Shown: piece after piece, positions 49,284 through 58,130 of the stretch
How positions within the stretch are numbered: position 1 is the first letter of the stretch
Layout: each line of letters opens with the position of its first letter
Assembly (NCBI RefSeq): GCF_002760655.1
Contig: NZ_PDOC01000004.1
Span: 248,001-312,000, forward strand
Length of the DNA stretch: 64,000 nucleotides
Direction of reading: 5' to 3'
Source: Massilia eurypsychrophila
Lineage (GTDB): Bacteria; Pseudomonadota; Gammaproteobacteria; Burkholderiales; Burkholderiaceae_D
The notes under the pieces: generated by a model
The model's database searches: none
Told to the model about the DNA's origin: nothing
What the model saw: the letters and a program-made list of their open reading frames with translations, nothing else
Made by a program: the position numbers and the translations under genes

Positions 49284-50471
49284 ATGTTCAGTTTTTTCAA
49301 GAAGAAACCGCCTGTTCCCGAAACAGCACCGCCGCCACCCGAGCCCGTCTTCCAGGCGCCGGTCGTCGCGCCGGCCGCGCCGGCCGTACCCGCCGTTGAC
49401 TCCGCCGTGGCACCGACTGTCGCGCCGTCGACACCCTCGCGCCGCTACGGCACCACGTCGACCTTCATCGCGCCGCCGCTGGCCCCGCCGCGGCCAGCGC
49501 CGCTGCCTGTGCCGGTACCGGCGCCGCTGATCGTCGAGACGGCCGCGCGCCTCGGCAGCAGCGAAGCCGAACGCAAATCGTCGTGGATGGCGCGCCTGAA
49601 GGCGGGCCTGTCGAAGACGTCGTCGAACCTGAGCCTGCTGTTTGTCGGCGCCCGCATCGACGAGGACCTGTACGAGGAACTCGAGTCGGCGCTGCTGATG
49701 GCTGACGCCGGCATGGACGCCACCCAGTTCCTGCTCGACGGGCTGCGCCGCAAGGTCAAGGAAGACAAGCTGCTCGACGCCGCCGCCGTCAAGGGCGCGC
49801 TGAAGGTGCTGATGACGGACCTGCTGCGCCCGCTTGAAAAGCCGCTGGAACTGGGCCGCCACGAGCCGCTGGTGATGATGATCGCGGGCGTGAACGGCGC
49901 CGGCAAGACCACCACCATCGGCAAGCTGGCCAAGCACATGCAAAAGTACGACCAGTCGGTGCTGCTGGCCGCCGGCGACACCTTCCGTGCCGCCGCCCGC
50001 GAGCAGCTGATGGTGTGGGGCCAGCGCAATAACGTCACCGTCATCTCGCAGGAATCGGGCGACCCCGCCGCGGTCGCGTTCGACGCGGTCCATTCCGGCA
50101 AGGCGCGCGGCATGGATGTCGTCATGGTCGACACCGCCGGGCGCCTGCCGACCCAGCTGCACCTGATGGAAGAGCTGAAAAAGATCAAGCGCGTCATCGG
50201 CAAGGGCATGAACGGCGCGCCGCACGAGCTGCTGCTGGTCATCGACGGCAATACCGGCCAGAACGCGCTGGCGCAAGTGAAGGCGTTCGACGACGCGCTC
50301 GGCCTGACCGGCCTGGTCATCACCAAGCTCGACGGCACCGCCAAGGGCGGCGTGCTGGCGGCGATCGCGCGCACCCGCCCGGTGCCGGTGTACTTCATCG
50401 GCATCGGCGAGAAAATTGAAGACCTGCAGCCATTTAACGCCGACGAATTCGTCGAAGCGCTGCTCGGATAG
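49284..50471 (+). CDS. ftsY: Signal recognition particle receptor FtsY
   Basis: A 395-residue SRP GTPase that docks ribosome-nascent-chain complexes at the membrane. The first ~90 residues are a Pro/Ala-rich A domain (FFKKKPPVPETAPPPP), then the N domain and the G domain: GVNGAGKTTTIGKLA (G1), DTFRAAAREQL (G2), VDTAGRLPTQ (G3), TKLDGTAKGG (G4). It ends 6 nt before ftsE, the usual ftsY-ftsE-ftsX arrangement. Confidence 0.97.
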   Translation: MFSFFKKKPPVPETAPPPPEPVFQAPVVAPAAPAVPAVDSAVAPTVAPSTPSRRYGTTSTFIAPPLAPPRPAPLPVPVPAPLIVETAARLGSSEAERKSSWMARLKAGLSKTSSNLSLLFVGARIDEDLYEELESALLMADAGMDATQFLLDGLRRKVKEDKLLDAAAVKGALKVLMTDLLRPLEKPLELGRHEPLVMMIAGVNGAGKTTTIGKLAKHMQKYDQSVLLAAGDTFRAAAREQLMVWGQRNNVTVISQESGDPAAVAFDAVHSGKARGMDVVMVDTAGRLPTQLHLMEELKKIKRVIGKGMNGAPHELLLVIDGNTGQNALAQVKAFDDALGLTGLVITKLDGTAKGGVLAAIARTRPVPVYFIGIGEKIEDLQPFNADEFVEALLG

Positions 50472-50477
50472 GACCAC

Positions 50478-51137
50478 ATGATCGAATTTCGTTCTGTCTC
50501 GAAGCAGTATTCCGCCCATGCCATCGCCCTGCGCGAGGTCTCGCTCGACATCGCCAAGGGCGAACTGGTGTACCTGGCCGGTCCGTCCGGCGCCGGCAAG
50601 TCGACCCTGCTGAAAATGATCGCCGCCATCGAGCGGCCGACGTCGGGTTCGGTGCTGGTCAACGGCCAGGACATCGGCAAGCTGCGCAAGGAAGGCATTC
50701 CTTTCCTGCGCCGCAACCTCGGCCTGATCTTCCAGCAGCAAAAACTGCTGAACGACCGCAACATCCTGGCCAACACCATGCTGCCTTTATTAGTGACCGG
50801 CGCCTCCAAGGCGCAGGCCGAGCAGCGCGCCCGCGCCGCGCTCGACAAGGTCGGCCTGCTCGAGCGCGCCAAGGCGCTGCCGCTCGAATTGTCCGGCGGC
50901 GAGCAGCAGCGCGTGTCGATCGCGCGCGCCATCGTCAACCGGCCGCAGATCATCCTGGCCGACGAGCCGACCGCCAACCTCGACCGGGCCAGCGCCGACA
51001 AGGTGCTCGACGCCCTGCGCGCCTTCCACGCGGTCGGCGTGACGTGCATGATTTCCACCCATGACGAGTATGTACTGGACGGCGCGGCGCGCGTGATCCA
51101 TCTCGACCATGGCCAGCTGGTACAGGAGCAATCATGA
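50478..51137 (+). CDS. ftsE: Cell division ATP-binding protein FtsE
   Basis: A 219-residue ABC ATPase that with FtsX controls amidase activation at the septum. Walker A GPSGAGKST, signature LSGGEQQRVSIARAI, Walker B ILADEPTANLD and the H-loop STHDE are intact; FEFRSVSKQY-like IEFRSVSKQYSAHAIALREVSLD opens the protein. It overlaps ftsX by ATGA. Confidence 0.96.
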   Translation: MIEFRSVSKQYSAHAIALREVSLDIAKGELVYLAGPSGAGKSTLLKMIAAIERPTSGSVLVNGQDIGKLRKEGIPFLRRNLGLIFQQQKLLNDRNILANTMLPLLVTGASKAQAEQRARAALDKVGLLERAKALPLELSGGEQQRVSIARAIVNRPQIILADEPTANLDRASADKVLDALRAFHAVGVTCMISTHDEYVLDGAARVIHLDHGQLVQEQS

Positions 51138-52054
51138 AGAGCTGGCTGCGGCAACACCGTTTCGCCATGATGGCGGCGCTGGGCAACGTCGGCAAGTCGC
51201 CGGGCAGCTTCCTGTTCAATGTGGTGGTGGTGGCGATTGCGCTGGCGCTGCCGTTTGCCGGCATCACCTTGCTCGACAATGTGCGGCCGATGTCGCAGCA
51301 GCTGTCGGTCGACCCCGAAATCAGCTTGTTCGTCGACGCCAGCACCACCCGCGAGCAGGCGCAGGCGCTGGCGCCGTCGCTGCGCGCGGTGCTGAAAGAC
51401 CACAACGCGAAGATCGTATTCGTGCCGCGCGAACAGGCGCTCGAGACGCTGAAGGCCAAGAGCGGCCTGTCAGACGTGCTCGGCACACTGGGCGAAAATC
51501 CGCTGCCCGACAGCTACGTCATGACGCTGGGCGGTTTCAATAGCGCCGCCGAAGCGGGCAATGTCGATGCGCTGGCCGACCAGCTGCGCGCGCTGCCTGG
51601 CGTCGAGACGGTGCAGGTCGACTCGGCCTGGGTGCGGCGCCTGGCCGCCCTGCTCGGCGTGCTGCGCCTGGTGCTGCTGCTGCTGGCGCTAACACTCGGC
51701 ATGGTGGTGATCGCGGTGGTATTCAACACGATCCGCCTGCAGGTGCTGACCCAGCGTGACGAGATTGCCGTTTCCAAGCTGATCGGCGCGACCGACCTGT
51801 TCATCCACCGGCCTTTCTACTACACCGGCGCGCTGCTGGGCCTGTGCGCCGGCGCCGTCGCGTTGGGCGCGGTGGCGCTGGCGCTGCTGCCGCTGAACAC
51901 CGCGATCGCCGAATTCGCGCGCCTGTACGCCAGCGAATTCCAGCTGGCGCCCTTGGCGCCGCTGGCGATCGCCGCCCTGCTGGCCGTTAGCGCCGGCCTC
52001 GGCCTGGTCGGCGCCGTGCTGTCGGTGCAGCGCCACCTGGCCCGCCTGCACTAA
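51134..52054 (+). CDS. ftsX: Cell division protein FtsX
   Basis: A 306-residue ABC-type membrane subunit with four transmembrane helices: one N-terminal (FLFNVVVVAIALALPFAGITLL) and three C-terminal, with a periplasmic domain in between (DPEISLFVDASTTREQA ... QVDSAWVRRLAAL) that in relatives contacts EnvC-type activators. The loop FNTIRLQVLTQRDEIAVSKLIGATDLFIHRPFYY is the typical coupling region. Its gene is followed at once by a REP-like terminator. Confidence 0.95.
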   Translation: MKSWLRQHRFAMMAALGNVGKSPGSFLFNVVVVAIALALPFAGITLLDNVRPMSQQLSVDPEISLFVDASTTREQAQALAPSLRAVLKDHNAKIVFVPREQALETLKAKSGLSDVLGTLGENPLPDSYVMTLGGFNSAAEAGNVDALADQLRALPGVETVQVDSAWVRRLAALLGVLRLVLLLLALTLGMVVIAVVFNTIRLQVLTQRDEIAVSKLIGATDLFIHRPFYYTGALLGLCAGAVALGAVALALLPLNTAIAEFARLYASEFQLAPLAPLAIAALLAVSAGLGLVGAVLSVQRHLARLH

Positions 52055-52058
52055 AAAA

Positions 52059-52126
52059 GCTGGTGTCAGGTCTGACATTTGGACATTTCGCACGTGAAAT
52101 GTCCGAATGTCAGACCTGACACCAGC
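52059..52126. repeat. REP-like long inverted repeat, also a terminator
   Basis: Arms of about 32 nt pair with one mismatch; each begins with GCTGGTGTCAGGTCTGACAT or its complement and the centre is GCAC. AAAAAA precedes and GTTTT follows, so it can terminate ftsYEX and act in both directions. The GGTGTCAGGTCTGAC core is a dispersed repeat in Oxalobacteraceae genomes (from memory). Confidence 0.85.
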
Positions 52127-52247
52127 GTTTTGTCGCCGGTTGATTATGAACGGCGTGCGGTGTCGTACGGCGCGCCTCCCTTGCGCCGGCTGTCGTATAC
52201 TTCATGAGCGCTACCACGGCGCTTTCCCAAAGTACAACACGTTTGGT

Positions 52248-52261
52248 GTGATCCAGATCAA
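52248..52261. promoter_or_regulatory. FNR/ANR-like box upstream of rpoH
   Basis: GTGATCCAGATCAA, complement TTGATCTGGATCAC, matches the TTGAT-N4-ATCAA consensus at nine of ten fixed positions. It lies about 105 bp upstream of the CIRCE element. The rest of the 377-bp gap before rpoH holds no gene that I can support. Confidence 0.4.
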
Positions 52262-52353
52262 TAGTGGACGGTGCCCGTCCTCTACAGTGTAAACGCGACA
52301 AATAGATACTCAAAAGCAATATTATCGCCTATCAGGGTCATAGTTCCTGGCGA

Positions 52354-52380
52354 TTGGCACTCTATCAAAGAGAGTGCTAA
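52354..52380 (+). promoter_or_regulatory. CIRCE element (HrcA operator) over the rpoH promoter
   Basis: TTGGCACTC-N9-GAGTGCTAA differs from the CIRCE consensus TTAGCACTC-N9-GAGTGCTAA in one base. Its left arm supplies a -35 (TTGGCA, 52354-52359) and TAAACT follows as -10 after 18 nt (52378-52383), so bound HrcA would block rpoH transcription. The leader is about 110 nt. Confidence 0.88.
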
Positions 52381-52503
52381 ACTATGTTTGCTGACGGGGA
52401 AACACAACCACCACCGTCGGCACCAGGGAACAAACGCTGCGAGCGCGCCGGGGAATTTTTCCTCCAGGCTGACGATCCGGCACTATCACAACGAGGCAAC
52501 TAC

Positions 52504-53403
<900 letters not shown>

Positions 53404-53421
53404 CCGGCTGCATGCCGGCAC

Positions 53422-53453
53422 AAAAAGGGCGCCTGTTACAGGGCGCCTTTTTT
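53422..53453 (+). terminator. Intrinsic terminator of rpoH
   Basis: AAAAAGGGCGCCTG-TTA-CAGGGCGCCTTTTTT: GC-rich stem with A and T tails, 20 nt after the rpoH stop. Confidence 0.9.
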
Positions 53454-53500
53454 CATCGGGAGTGCGTTACCATGCTGGCATTGTCCATGCGGAACACACC

Positions 53501-53911
53501 ATGAAACGAATCGCCCTGTGGGCCCGTTTGCTGTGCGCGTCAGTGCTGTACAGCCTGGCTGGCTGCGCCGGCACCGCGCTCGACCAGCCGCTGCGTGGCG
53601 GCAGCTTTCCGCTGGTCGAACGCCAGGCGGTGACGCTGGCGCCCGGCGTGGCGGTGCGCTACGACAGCTTCGCCGACAGCCGCTGCCCGAAAGGCGCAAT
53701 GTGCATCTGGGCCGGCAAGGTCAGCTACAACTTCACGCTGACCAGCAAGGCCGGCGCGGAGAAATTCGCGCTCGATTACGAGGGCGAGCAGTACGTGTCC
53801 AAGACGCTGCCGGCGGTGCGCTTCGGCATTTCGTTCGCCGGCGTGAAGGAGCGGCCGCTGGCTGAACATGCCGTCGTGCTCGAAGTGACCATCGGGCAGA
53901 ATCCGCAATAG
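53501..53911 (+). CDS. Predicted lipoprotein of unknown function
   Basis: A 136-residue protein with a signal peptide and an SLAGC lipobox. The mature part contains VRYDSFADSRCPKGAMCIWAGKVSYNFTL, a pattern with two cysteines (SRCPxGxxCxWAG) that recurs in short uncharacterised secreted proteins, and ends with a beta-strand-rich tail. ATG 53501 is chosen because it begins the signal peptide (MKRIALWARLL); 13 further upstream codons are unlikely. It is a single gene after the rpoH terminator. Confidence 0.7.
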   Translation: MKRIALWARLLCASVLYSLAGCAGTALDQPLRGGSFPLVERQAVTLAPGVAVRYDSFADSRCPKGAMCIWAGKVSYNFTLTSKAGAEKFALDYEGEQYVSKTLPAVRFGISFAGVKERPLAEHAVVLEVTIGQNPQ

Positions 53912-53942
53912 CAAAGCGGTGACAATCGAAAAGATTGTGGCG

Positions 53943-54674
53943 CTAGCGCTTGCTTCCTGCCGGGAATGCCGGCGCTGCCTGCACCATGCAGCGCCAGCGG
54001 CGCCAGACGAACAGCGCGATGCCGATCGTGCCGGCCAGCGCGCACCAGGCCCAGACCTGGCCGTCGAACTGGCCGCGCACCGCCGCCGGCACCAGGAACA
54101 ATGCGGCGCCGGCACCGGCGGCGAGCAGCAACGGCTGCAGTCGGTCAGCGACAACGCCGCGCGCATAGTCGCGCAGCAGCGCGCCGGCGAGCACCAGCGC
54201 GGCGCCGCACACGGCCAGCGCGCGCAGCATTTCACCGCCGGTGGCGCCCAGCACCCACAGCATCGCCAGCGTGACCACGCTAGCCAACGCCCACATCGCG
54301 CTAAACCGGGCGAGCAGGTACCTCGCCAGCGCGCGGTTGAGCTCGCGCGCCATCGGCGCCGCCGGCGACAGGCGCACCAGGCGCTGCTCGGCGGTACGGC
54401 CGTAGCAGCGCGCCGCTTCGTTAAAGGTCATCATCGCCAGGCCGAACAGCACTGCGCTCAGCACCAGGGCGCGCGTCATGGTCAGCCGTGCATGGGCGGT
54501 GCCGGTGCCCTGCACTTCGATCAGCACGCGGATCGCCACGCACACCACCACGAGCACCGCCAGCCAGCTGCGCGCGCCGCTGAAGGCGGCGGGACCGAGC
54601 ACGCGCGTGAACGGCGGCTGGCGGCGCTGGCCGTTGATGCGGATCTCGCTGTGCAGGCGTACCGGCGCGCTCAT
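53943..54674 (-). CDS. ABC transporter membrane subunit (exporter type), uncharacterised
   Basis: A 243-residue protein with about six hydrophobic helices (for example WLAVLVVVCVAIRVLI, ALVLSAVLFGLAMMTF, MWALASVVTLAMLWVLGATG, GTIGIALFVW) and no signal peptide. It overlaps the ATPase gene at 54671 by ATGA and is therefore its probable membrane partner. The sequence does not fit a well-known family closely enough for me to name a substrate. Confidence 0.75.
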   Translation of the reverse strand: MSAPVRLHSEIRINGQRRQPPFTRVLGPAAFSGARSWLAVLVVVCVAIRVLIEVQGTGTAHARLTMTRALVLSAVLFGLAMMTFNEAARCYGRTAEQRLVRLSPAAPMARELNRALARYLLARFSAMWALASVVTLAMLWVLGATGGEMLRALAVCGAALVLAGALLRDYARGVVADRLQPLLLAAGAGAALFLVPAAVRGQFDGQVWAWCALAGTIGIALFVWRRWRCMVQAAPAFPAGSKR

Positions 54675-55549
54675 TGCGTCACCTCGACGAACAGGTCGGC
54701 CAGGGTCAGGTGCTCGATGCGGATGGCCGGCTCGCGTTCGGCCAGCGCCAGCAACTCGCCGCTGGCCGCGCTGGTAACGATCTGGGTGATGCCGTCGAGA
54801 TCCTTGGAGCGGCGCAGCTCGCCGCTGACGGCGAAGCGGTCCAGCAGACGGCCCGGCCCGGTGACGCGGCGCGCGCTTTGCAGCAATTCGTCCAGCCCGC
54901 CTTGCAGGGCAATCTTGCCGGTCTTTAGGAAGGCCACTTCCGACGCCACCCGCTCCAGGTCCGACAGTACATGGGTCGAGAACACGATCGTGGTGCCGCG
55001 CTCGATGAAGCCGTCGAACAGCTCGCGCAGGAAGTCGCGCCGCGCGGCCGGCTCGAGGGCCGACATCGGTTCGTCGAGCACCAGCAACTGCGGGTCATGC
55101 GCCAGCGCACGCACGATCGACAGGCGCTGCTTCTCGACGGCCGAGAGCTGGCTGATCGGACGCTTGCGCATGATCTTGTCGAAGCCCCAGCGCGCCAGCA
55201 GGCCCTCGACCTTGGCGCTGTTCCAGTGCGGATACAGCGTCTTGAAGTAATCGAGCATCTGCAGCGGCGACAGCCATTCGAACAGGTCGCAGGTGTGCGG
55301 CACGTAGGCCACTTTCGCCCGCGCCTGCGGCGACAGGTTGGCGGCCGGCTCGCCGAACACGCTGACGGCGCCGCCGTCGGTTTCCTGCAGCCCCAGCATG
55401 CAAGCGAGCAAAGTGGACTTGCCGGCGCCCTTGCGTCCCAGCAGCCCGATCACCTGGCCAGGCAGGATCTCCCAGTCGAGCTGGTCGAGGACCGGCTTGC
55501 TGGTGAACTGTTTCGAGATCGACGCTATCTGGATGATCGGTACGGTCAT
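54671..55549 (-). CDS. ABC transporter ATPase with degenerate signature motif
   Basis: A 292-residue ATPase of the export (CcmA/NatA) type. Walker A GRKGAGKST is at residues 38-46, Walker B LLVLDEP near 155-161, with the D-loop SALEP and the H-loop STHVL. The signature reads LSAVEKQRLS (135-144) instead of LSGGQ, an unusual change at the positions that contact ATP across the dimer. The last ~80 residues form a C-terminal extension. A TTGACA-N17-TACTGT promoter is 49 nt upstream. Substrate unknown. Confidence 0.87.
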   Translation of the reverse strand: MTVPIIQIASISKQFTSKPVLDQLDWEILPGQVIGLLGRKGAGKSTLLACMLGLQETDGGAVSVFGEPAANLSPQARAKVAYVPHTCDLFEWLSPLQMLDYFKTLYPHWNSAKVEGLLARWGFDKIMRKRPISQLSAVEKQRLSIVRALAHDPQLLVLDEPMSALEPAARRDFLRELFDGFIERGTTIVFSTHVLSDLERVASEVAFLKTGKIALQGGLDELLQSARRVTGPGRLLDRFAVSGELRRSKDLDGITQIVTSAASGELLALAEREPAIRIEHLTLADLFVEVTQ

Positions 55550-55597
55550 GACGCTTCTTTCAGTATTCTCGTGAACTCCATGCCGCGGCGGCGCGTC

Positions 55598-55626
55598 ACA
55601 GTAATCTTATCAGCCTGACATGTCAA
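55598..55626 (-). promoter_or_regulatory. Promoter of the ABC transporter pair, with palindrome at -35
   Basis: TTGACA (complement of 55621-55626), 17 nt, TACTGT (complement of 55598-55603). The decamer palindrome TGACATGTCA (55616-55625) covers the -35 and is a possible operator. Confidence 0.55.
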
Positions 55627-55696
55627 GCAAAACAGCCGGGGTCGGTCGCCAGTTTGATACCATCGTGCAAACGTTTCAATTATGCCGGAGCTGCCC

Positions 55697-57460
55697 ATGA
55701 TCTTCCAGCCGTGCTCGCCCACTGCCTGCTTTTTTACCCTGGCGATCGTGCTCGCGGCGCCGCCAAGCCGCGCCGGCCCGCCGGTTGCCATCGGCACCGG
55801 CGGCGCGGTGGCCACCGTCAGCGAGCAGGCGTCGAAGGCGGCGATGGCGATCCTCAACAAGGGCGGCAACGCCGTCGATGCGGCGGTGGCCGCGGCAGCA
55901 ACACTCGGCGTGACCGATCCGTTTAGCTGCGGCATCGGCGGCGGCGGCTTCATGATGATCTACCTGGCTGACGGCAAGCGCGTCATCACCATCGACCACC
56001 GCGAAAGCGCGCCGGCCGCCTTCACTCCCGCGGTATTTCTGCAAAACGGCAAGGAAATCGACTTCGACCTGGCCGTCGCCAGCGGCGCCGCGGTCGGCGT
56101 GCCGGGCACGGTGCGCGGCTGGCACGACGCGCTGGAGCGCTACGGCACGATGTCGTTTCGCCAGGTGCTCGCGCCCGCCATCGACGTGGCCGACAAGGGC
56201 TTCCGCGTCAGCGAAAACTTCAATCACCTGGTGGCGATGAATGTCGATAAATTCACGCTGTTCCCGGCCATCAGCGCGCTGTACCTGAAGGACGGCAAGG
56301 CGCTGCCGGCCGGCACTACCCTGCGCAACCCCGGCATGGCAAAAGCCTACCGCGAGCTGGCCGCCAGGGGCTACAAGGCGTTCTACGACGGTCCGATGGC
56401 GCGCGCGATGGTCGACGCGGTGACGCGCCCGCCGACCGCCGCCGGCGCCGCCGTGCGGGGCGGGCGCATGACGATGGCCGACCTGGCCAACTACGAGTCG
56501 CGCATCCGCCAGCCGCTGCACACGACCTACCGCGGCTTCGACATCTACGGCATGCCGCCACCAAGCAGCGGCGGCAGCACGGTCGCGGCAGCGCTCAACA
56601 TCCTCGAAGGCTACGAGCTGAAGGCGATGGCGCGCGCCGACGTGGAGCACCTGTACCTGGAGGCCAGCCGGCTGTCGTTCGCCGACCGCAACGCCTACCT
56701 GGGCGACCCGGAATACCTGGACGTGCCGCTGGCCGGCTTGCTCAGCAAGGAATACGCCGCCAGCCGGCGCACGCAGATCCGGTCGCGCCAGGCGATGGCG
56801 GCAGCGGCGGCACCGGGCGACCCGTACCTGTTCCAGAACGACCCGAGCGTGCCGCTGCGCCCGCAACCGGCGCGCGCCGCGCTGCGCGAGAGCGCGCACA
56901 CCACCCACCTGACGGTTTCGGACCGCGCCGGCAACGTGGTGTCGTACACCTTCACCATCGAGTCGTGGGGCGGCAGCGGCATCACGGTGCCAGGCTACGG
57001 TTTCATCCTGAACAACGAGATGACCGACTTCGACTTCAGCGGCCCCCATCCGAACGTGCCGGAAGCGGGCAAGCGGCCGCGCAGCAGCATGGCGCCGACC
57101 ATCGCGCTGAAGAACGGCAAGCCGGCGTTTTCGATCGGCAGCCCGGGCGGCTCGACCATCATCACCACGGTGCTGCAAACGATCGTCAACCACGTCGACC
57201 TCGGCATGCCGATGGACCAGGCGGTCAACGCGCCGCGCCTGTCGCAGCGCAATGCCGGCGCGACCGACGTCGAACCCGGTTTTGCCGGCAGCGCGCAGGC
57301 GACCGCGCTGCAGCGGTTCGGCCACCAGTGGGCCGGCGCACCGGAGCCAATCGGCGCCGCCAACGCGCTGGTGTTCAATGCCGACGGCACCGTGACGGCG
57401 GTGAGCGAAGGCAAGCGGCACGGCGTGGGCACGGCGCTGGTGCAGCGGCGCGGCCACTAG
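55697..57460 (+). CDS. ggt: Gamma-glutamyltransferase
   Basis: A 587-residue Ntn-hydrolase that cleaves gamma-glutamyl bonds of glutathione. GGAG six bases before ATG 55697 decides the start (another ATG five codons earlier lacks a site). A signal peptide directs it to the periplasm. The precursor self-cleaves before the Thr of AHTTHLTVSD (about residue 402), giving large and small subunits; GGNAVDAAVAAAATLGVTDPFSCGIGGGGFMM, PSSGGSTVAAALNILEGY and GSPGGSTIITTVLQ are substrate-site blocks, and NNEMTDF is intact. Confidence 0.95.
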   Translation: MIFQPCSPTACFFTLAIVLAAPPSRAGPPVAIGTGGAVATVSEQASKAAMAILNKGGNAVDAAVAAAATLGVTDPFSCGIGGGGFMMIYLADGKRVITIDHRESAPAAFTPAVFLQNGKEIDFDLAVASGAAVGVPGTVRGWHDALERYGTMSFRQVLAPAIDVADKGFRVSENFNHLVAMNVDKFTLFPAISALYLKDGKALPAGTTLRNPGMAKAYRELAARGYKAFYDGPMARAMVDAVTRPPTAAGAAVRGGRMTMADLANYESRIRQPLHTTYRGFDIYGMPPPSSGGSTVAAALNILEGYELKAMARADVEHLYLEASRLSFADRNAYLGDPEYLDVPLAGLLSKEYAASRRTQIRSRQAMAAAAAPGDPYLFQNDPSVPLRPQPARAALRESAHTTHLTVSDRAGNVVSYTFTIESWGGSGITVPGYGFILNNEMTDFDFSGPHPNVPEAGKRPRSSMAPTIALKNGKPAFSIGSPGGSTIITTVLQTIVNHVDLGMPMDQAVNAPRLSQRNAGATDVEPGFAGSAQATALQRFGHQWAGAPEPIGAANALVFNADGTVTAVSEGKRHGVGTALVQRRGH

Positions 57461-57481
57461 CGTCGGTACGCCGGCGAAAAA

Positions 57482-57509
57482 AAACAGGCCCGGGTTAGCG
57501 GGCCTGTTT
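57482..57509. terminator. Bidirectional intrinsic terminator between ggt and the Ter-type operon
   Basis: AAACAGGCCCG-GGTTAG-CGGGCCTGTTT, an 11-bp perfect stem with A-rich and T-rich flanks between two convergent genes. Confidence 0.9.
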
Positions 57510-57530
57510 CGGTTGCTGCGTGCGTGCGTA

Positions 57531-58112
57531 TTACAGGTGCGGCGTGATCTGCGGCATCAGGTCGTCGAAGGTGCGGCCACTGCCGTTTTCGCCGATCGCG
57601 TGCATTTTCCACTCGCCGCCATGGCGATACAGCTTGGCCATGATCTGCGCCGTGTGCGCGCCCTGCACCGACAGGTCGTAGCGCGCTACTTCCTTCTGGT
57701 TGGCGGCGTTCAAAATGCGGCAGTAGGCATTCTCGACCTGCGAGAAGTTCTGGCCGGTGAAGCTGTTGACGGTGAAGATCAGCGACTTGACCGACGCCGG
57801 CACGCGCGACAGGTCCACTTCGATCTGCTCGTCGTCGCCGTCACCGGCGCCGGTGCGGTTGTCGCCGGTGTGGACGATGCTGCCGTCTTTGCTCTTGAGC
57901 TGGCGAAACCAGACATAGTCGACCGGCTTGTTCGATTCGTCGAACATGACGCACGACGCGTCAAGGTCGACGCTCTCGCTCTTGCTGCCAAAGCCGAACA
58001 GGCCCTTCGACTTGATCGCGTCCCAGCCGAGGCCCATGATGATGCGCGTGAGCGCGCCGCCGGCTTCCTTGTCCAGAGAGATTTTCTGGCCTTTTTGCAA
58101 ATTGACTGACAT
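57531..58112 (-). CDS. TerD-family protein (TerZ/TerE-like)
   Basis: A 193-residue cytoplasmic TerD-domain protein: VNLQKGQKISLDKEAGGALTR, MGLGWDA, SVDLDASCVMFD, VHTGDNRTGAGDGDDEQIEVDL and the acidic Ca2+-binding loops, ending GEWKMHAIGENGSGRTFDDLMP. TerD proteins bind calcium and are part of tellurite, colicin and phage-resistance ter modules and stress responses. It is the last of four genes read leftwards (DUF475, TerD, AIM24, this one), 18 nt after the AIM24-type gene. Confidence 0.93.
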   Translation of the reverse strand: MSVNLQKGQKISLDKEAGGALTRIIMGLGWDAIKSKGLFGFGSKSESVDLDASCVMFDESNKPVDYVWFRQLKSKDGSIVHTGDNRTGAGDGDDEQIEVDLSRVPASVKSLIFTVNSFTGQNFSQVENAYCRILNAANQKEVARYDLSVQGAHTAQIMAKLYRHGGEWKMHAIGENGSGRTFDDLMPQITPHL

Positions 58113-58130
58113 GTGAGACTCCTGGTTTTT

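Noticed and set aside
55676-57457. Open frame of ~593 codons antisense to ggt
   Set aside because: Low-complexity His/Arg/Ala-rich translation; ggt is unambiguous on the plus strand.
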